From positions 1-7,872 of the forward strand of contig DSDS01000146.1 of the NCBI GenBank assembly GCA_011048585.1: a DNA stretch of 7,872 bases, in the 5' to 3' direction. This document shows, piece after piece, positions 6,376 to 7,872 of this stretch (positions are counted from its first letter, which is position 1; each line of letters opens with the position of its first letter). Source of the DNA: Desulfurivibrio alkaliphilus (GTDB taxonomy: Bacteria > Desulfobacterota > Desulfobulbia > Desulfobulbales > Desulfurivibrionaceae). The notes under the pieces are model-generated. The model was not told the origin of the DNA. It worked only from the letters and a program-made list of their open reading frames with translations, and ran no database searches. Position numbers and translations under genes: made by a program.

Positions 6376-7182
6376 CTAGACGCCGAAGCTCCGCACCAGT
6401 GAGCCGACAATGAGATACCAGCCGTCCACCAGGACAAAGAGCAGAATTTTAAAGGGCAGCGCCACCATGATCGGCGGCAGCATCATCATCCCCATGGAGA
6501 GCAGCACGCTGGCCACCACCATGTCGATAATCAGAAAGGGGAGAAAAAGGATAAAACCGATGGTAAAGGCGGTTTTCAGCTCGCTGATCATAAAGGCCGG
6601 AATCAGCACGAAGGTGGAGACATCATCCTTGTTCTGGGGCCGGGGTGATTTGGCCAGCCCCAGGAAAAGCTCCAGGTCCTTCTCCCGGGTCTGCTTGAAC
6701 ATGAACTCGCGGATGGGCACCGCGGCGGTGCGCAGGGCCTCTTCCGCCCCCATCTCCTCGGCCATGTAAGGGGTCACCGCCGTTTCGTTGATCTGCACGA
6801 AAACCGGGGTCATGATAAAGGCGGTCAGAAAAAGGGCCAGGCCGATCAGCACCTGGTTGGGCGGCATCTGCTGGGTGCCGATGGCGTTGCGCAGGAAGGA
6901 GAAGACCACGATCAGCCGGGTGAAGCAGGTCATCATCAGCAGGATGGCCGGGGCCATGGAGAGGACGGTGAAGATCAGCAACAGTTCGATCAGGACCGAA
7001 ACCTGGCGGGGGCTGGTGGCCTCTTCGATGCCGATGCTCAGGGTGGGCAACGGCACGGGCTGGGCCGCGGCCAGAGCGGGCAGGGCCAGCAGGGCCGCCA
7101 GGAGGGCGAGGAGGGCGAGCCCCCGGGGAGCGCCCGGGATTGCCGGTTGGGAGCTTGTCAAGGATTGCGACGGATTTTTCAC
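6376..7182 (-). CDS. fliP: FliP, flagellar export gate membrane protein (GTG start)
   Basis: This 268-residue protein has the FliP/SctR hallmarks. There is an N-terminal signal-like hydrophobic stretch at 21-37 with an ALAAAQ cleavage-type site near 36-41. A first conserved membrane block contains CFTRLIVVFSFLRNA (86-100) and NQVLIGLALFLTAFIMTP (109-126). A periplasmic domain spans about 130-180. The C-terminal signature runs FMISELKTAFTIGFILFLPF (187-206) and then LLSMGMMMLPP (217-227). Five FliP subunits with FliQ and FliR form the export pore. The start codon is GTG at 7180-7182, preceded by AGGAG with a 9-base spacer and lying 6 bases after the fliO stop. No ATG lies nearby. This start gives an unusually long polar region of about 20 residues ahead of the hydrophobic core, so the exact start is slightly uncertain. 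TTG at codon 8 is an alternative without a good ribosome site. Confidence 0.97.
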   Translation of the reverse strand: MKNPSQSLTSSQPAIPGAPRGLALLALLAALLALPALAAAQPVPLPTLSIGIEEATSPRQVSVLIELLLIFTVLSMAPAILLMMTCFTRLIVVFSFLRNAIGTQQMPPNQVLIGLALFLTAFIMTPVFVQINETAVTPYMAEEMGAEEALRTAAVPIREFMFKQTREKDLELFLGLAKSPRPQNKDDVSTFVLIPAFMISELKTAFTIGFILFLPFLIIDMVVASVLLSMGMMMLPPIMVALPFKILLFVLVDGWYLIVGSLVRSFGV

Positions 7183-7188
7183 CCTGGT

Positions 7189-7674
7189 CTACTCCTGTCG
7201 TCCGGCGGGTCGCTGTTTCATCAGCCCGGCCATCACTCCGGCGAAACCGCTCCCCTCGACCCGGTGGTCGCCCTCGGCCTTCTGCAGGGTCCGGCGAATC
7301 AGTTCATGATTGTCCAGGGGGCTGAGCAGGTTGATCTGCTGTTCGCTGACCCCCAGCAGAAAATACTGATCGGCGGCCGCCACCACCGCCAGGTATCTTT
7401 TGGGTCCCAGGGGGCGGGTTTCGATCACCTTGAGCAGTCCGCCGGCCCCGGCGGCTTTCTGGTGCAGTCCCATTTTGCGCAGGATGGCGGCAATAAAGAG
7501 CATCAGGCCGATGATCAACACCAGCACCCCGAAGGCCTTGAGCATCAGCAGGAAGGGAGAGAACGGCTCCCCCGCGGTCCCCAGGGGGCCGCCGCCGGCT
7601 TCGGCCCAGGCCGGCATGGCTTCCACCAGCAGCAGGCCGGCGAGGATCAGGCTGGGGGTGGTTTTGTTCCTCAT
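7189..7674 (-). CDS. fliO: FliO, export gate assembly factor
   Basis: This is a 161-residue protein of the FliO/FliZ-like family, recognised by its order and its shape. An N-terminal hydrophobic signal-like segment (about 7-24, ending near AWA) is followed by a short periplasmic stretch. A strong transmembrane helix follows at about 41-64 (LLMLKAFGVLVLIIGLMLFI at 42-61). The cytoplasmic domain contains LKVIETRPLGPKRYLAVV (81-98), then QYFLLGVSEQQINLLSPL (103-120). That 'ET..LGP+R.L.VV..., ..LLGV...I.LL' pattern is typical of FliO. FliO helps form the FliP ring and is not part of the final channel. The ATG at 7672-7674 lies 4 bases after the fliN stop with only a weak AGG nearby, suggesting coupling to fliN. 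FliO is poorly conserved, so the call relies on position between fliN and fliP as well as on sequence. Confidence 0.93.
   Translation of the reverse strand: MRNKTTPSLILAGLLLVEAMPAWAEAGGGPLGTAGEPFSPFLLMLKAFGVLVLIIGLMLFIAAILRKMGLHQKAAGAGGLLKVIETRPLGPKRYLAVVAAADQYFLLGVSEQQINLLSPLDNHELIRRTLQKAEGDHRVEGSGFAGVMAGLMKQRPAGRQE
7192..7196 (-). promoter_or_regulatory. Ribosome binding site of fliP (supports the GTG start)
   Basis: AGGAG on the minus strand overlaps the last codons of fliO and stands 9 bases ahead of the GTG at 7180-7182. It is the main support for choosing this non-ATG start. Confidence 0.7.
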
Positions 7675-7678
7675 GGGG

Positions 7679-7872
7679 TCAGCCTATATTCTTGATGCGG
7701 TCGGCCTGGCTGATGATCTCCGTTACCCGGATCCCGAAGCGCTCGTTGATCACCACCACCTCGCCTTTCCCCATCAGCTTGCGGTTGACGAAGATCTCCA
7801 CCGGGGCGCCGGCGGCCTTGTCCAGCTCGATCACCGACCCTTGGGTGAGCTGCAGCAACTTGTTGATGATCA
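7679..7872 (-). CDS. fliN: FliN, flagellar motor switch protein (5' end outside window)
   Basis: The last 63 complete codons and a TGA stop are visible. The 5' part lies beyond the right edge. The visible peptide is a SpoA (surface presentation of antigens) domain, with LLQLTQGSVIELDKAAGAPV followed by EIFVNRKLMGKGEVVVINE, then FGIRVTEIISQADRIKNIG. The GSVIELDK...PVEIFVN..L.G+GEVVVI.E+FG+R+TEI pattern is the FliN C-terminal signature. FliN sits at the base of the C ring, where it binds FliM and the FliH export-ATPase complex and takes part in rotation switching. It could be the C-terminal half of a longer FliY-type protein, which cannot be excluded because the N-terminus is not seen. It stands directly upstream of fliO, four bases from its start, as in the classic fliMNOPQR order. 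Confidence 0.95.
   Translation of the reverse strand, partial: IINKLLQLTQGSVIELDKAAGAPVEIFVNRKLMGKGEVVVINERFGIRVTEIISQADRIKNIG

Noticed and set aside
1..7872. Virulence type III secretion system (SctQ/R/S/T/U/V) in place of flagellum
   Set aside because: The presence of FliO, FlhF and FlhG, the separate FliN, and the FlhB N-terminus and FlhA signatures all point to the flagellar system. FlhF/FlhG do not belong to injectisome loci.

Overview
The window is one continuous stretch of a flagellar biosynthesis operon. Every gene lies on the minus strand, so transcription runs from position 7872 down to position 1. In transcription order the genes are fliN (3' part only), fliO, fliP, fliQ, fliR, flhB, flhA, flhF and flhG (last codons cut by the left edge). 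All spacers are 3 to 23 bases. There is no gap of 300 bases without a gene, and I see no internal promoter, terminator, tRNA, rRNA, mobile element or CRISPR array.

Organism: GC is high by eye, roughly 60% or more. The order fliNOPQR-flhBA-flhF-flhG, with separate single-domain FliN and FliO and an FlhF/FlhG pair closing the row, fits a motile Gram-negative bacterium. The layout and sequence style suggest Desulfobacterota (the former Deltaproteobacteria, for example a Desulfuromonadales-like or Desulfobulbales-like lineage), but this is an impression and not a database result. FlhF and FlhG usually set flagellar position and number, so polar flagella are likely.

Function, region by region: 7679-7872 holds the end of FliN, a C-ring/switch protein. 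4229-7674 encodes the export gate: FliO (assembly factor), FliP, FliQ and FliR (the FliP5Q4R1 core) and FlhB (the autocleaving substrate-specificity switch). 2108-4222 encodes FlhA, the nonameric, proton-coupled gate subunit with its cytoplasmic docking ring. 899-2092 encodes FlhF, an SRP-family GTPase that marks the pole where assembly starts. 1-875 encodes FlhG (FleN), a MinD-type ATPase that limits flagellar number and stimulates FlhF. Together the genes encode all integral membrane parts of the flagellar type III export gate plus the two NTPases that decide where and how often it is built.

I found no novel system. This is a well-known locus in apparently intact form. The points worth a second look are small: non-consensus residues in the FlhF GTPase motifs and in the FlhG activator motif, a conservative Asp-to-Glu change at a key FlhA position, and two 7-base homopolymer tracts that both fall in fliR.
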